Source: Synechococcus sp. WH 8101
GTDB lineage: Bacteria; Cyanobacteriota; Cyanobacteriia; PCC-6307; Cyanobiaceae
Assembly: GCF_004209775.1 (NCBI RefSeq)
Contig: NZ_CP035914.1
Span: forward strand, 2,170,001-2,234,000
Length of the DNA stretch: 64,000 nucleotides
Reading direction: 5' to 3'
The position numbers were made by a program, and so were the translations under genes. The notes below the pieces were generated by a model. That model did no database searches. It saw nothing but the letters and a program-made list of their open reading frames with translations, and was not told the DNA's origin. Below, in pieces: positions 63,570-64,000 of the stretch. Within the stretch, counting starts at the first letter, position 1. Each line of letters opens with the position of its first letter.

Positions 63570-64000
63570 CTAGTCGGAAAGGGCGCGCGGCAGCAGCTGT
63601 CGGATTTCACCGGCCAGAGCGGCGACCGCTCCGGGTTGGCCGCGCAAACTCCGCAGGTCATCGCGCATCCCCTGAAGGCGGTCGGGAGCCGACAACCAGG
63701 CCTCGGCTTCGGTGGCGATCGCCTCAGGTGTGATCGCCCCCACGCGCTCGGGCACCACCATCCGCCCGGCTGAGATGTTGGGCCAGGCCAGAAAACCGTG
63801 ATGGCGCAGCCGCCAGGCGCTCAGCAACACGCCGATGCACCAGCGCAAGCCAGGCAGTCGGGCGATCAACCCCAGCCAGCCATCCCAGGCCTGCATCACC
63901 CCGAGGTGCTGGGTCGGCACCAACACAATCATCGGGACCCCCAGAGCCCCGAGCTCCGCCGTGTTGGCGCCCACCGTCGTGAGCGCCAGGGCGCACTGAC
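63570..64000 (-). CDS. LpxB-like glycosyltransferase, partial (start beyond window)
   Basis: This 5'-truncated gene continues past 64000. The visible C-terminal 143 residues read [20 protein letters not shown] near the window edge, then [18 protein letters not shown]. Such TVGANTAEL and MQAWDG sequences are typical of cyanobacterial proteins related to lipid-A-disaccharide synthase. The acceptor and exact product are not visible. It is followed by msrB on the same strand after 28 bp. Confidence 0.7.
   Translation of the reverse strand, partial: QCALALTTVGANTAELGALGVPMIVLVPTQHLGVMQAWDGWLGLIARLPGLRWCIGVLLSAWRLRHHGFLAWPNISAGRMVVPERVGAITPEAIATEAEAWLSAPDRLQGMRDDLRSLRGQPGAVAALAGEIRQLLPRALSD

Overview
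This window looks like the chromosome of a high-GC marine or brackish picocyanobacterium of the Synechococcus/Cyanobium group. The evidence is a split RNA polymerase beta' subunit (rpoC1 and rpoC2), psbA encoding photosystem II D1, a CP12 Calvin-cycle regulator, a high-light-inducible protein, a permuted (two-piece) tmRNA gene with the picocyanobacterial-type tag ANNIVRFSRQTAPVAA, and several small proteins of the kind seen in this lineage. Genes are tightly packed. Neighbours often overlap by 4 bp, and many convergent pairs overlap at their 3' ends. I saw no insertion sequence, prophage or CRISPR array.

Layout. 0-2.7 kb: a small membrane protein, an AmpG-like MFS transporter, rlmN and hli. 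2.8-13.6 kb: the rpoB-rpoC1-rpoC2 block reading leftward, with hli and rlmN downstream and rpsT and tatD upstream. 13.7-17 kb: hisD, rpiA and an HtrA-type protease. 17.0-24.3 kb: the accessory region. It holds a Grr-type RiPP system: a lipoprotein solute-binding protein (GrrP-like), a Gly/Trp/Asn-rich precursor (GrrA-like) and a radical SAM/SPASM maturase (GrrM-like). The maturase is separated from the other two by an MscS channel and a 1049-residue chitinase-like protein, both on the opposite strand. 24.4-30 kb: the rimP-nusA-ylxR-infB operon. 30-35 kb: a low-complexity-tail membrane protein colliding with a DUF3493 gene, tRNA-Thr, a DUF389 protein, psbA, and a run of small secreted proteins. 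35-43 kb: an aspartoacylase-like hydrolase, a glutathione transferase, DUF2301, an ABC-F ATPase, CP12, obg and a sugar-type ABC ATPase. 43-51.8 kb: mutS2, a VOC protein, an HlyD-like adaptor and TolC-like outer-membrane protein with three small membrane proteins, hemB and a DnaJ-like protein. 51.9-64 kb: a periplasmic thioredoxin-like protein, a SulP transporter, a Nif11-like protein, tmRNA, an RNA methyltransferase, a CPA1 antiporter, a YqjD/YqjE-like pair, smc, a PRC-barrel protein, msrB and a truncated glycosyltransferase.

The most distinctive content is the Grr cassette. The precursor carries nine aromatic-X-Asn triplets in its C-terminal half, the substrate pattern of three-residue cyclophane (triceptide) chemistry, and its maturase lies about 4.8 kb away behind unrelated genes. 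The intervening GH18 protein has two carbohydrate-binding modules whose DNA is a near-identical 340-bp duplication, a five-fold Met-Asp-His-Ser-Gly array, and no visible Sec signal. A HlyD/TolC-like locus elsewhere in the window could serve type I export, but nothing in the sequence ties the two together.
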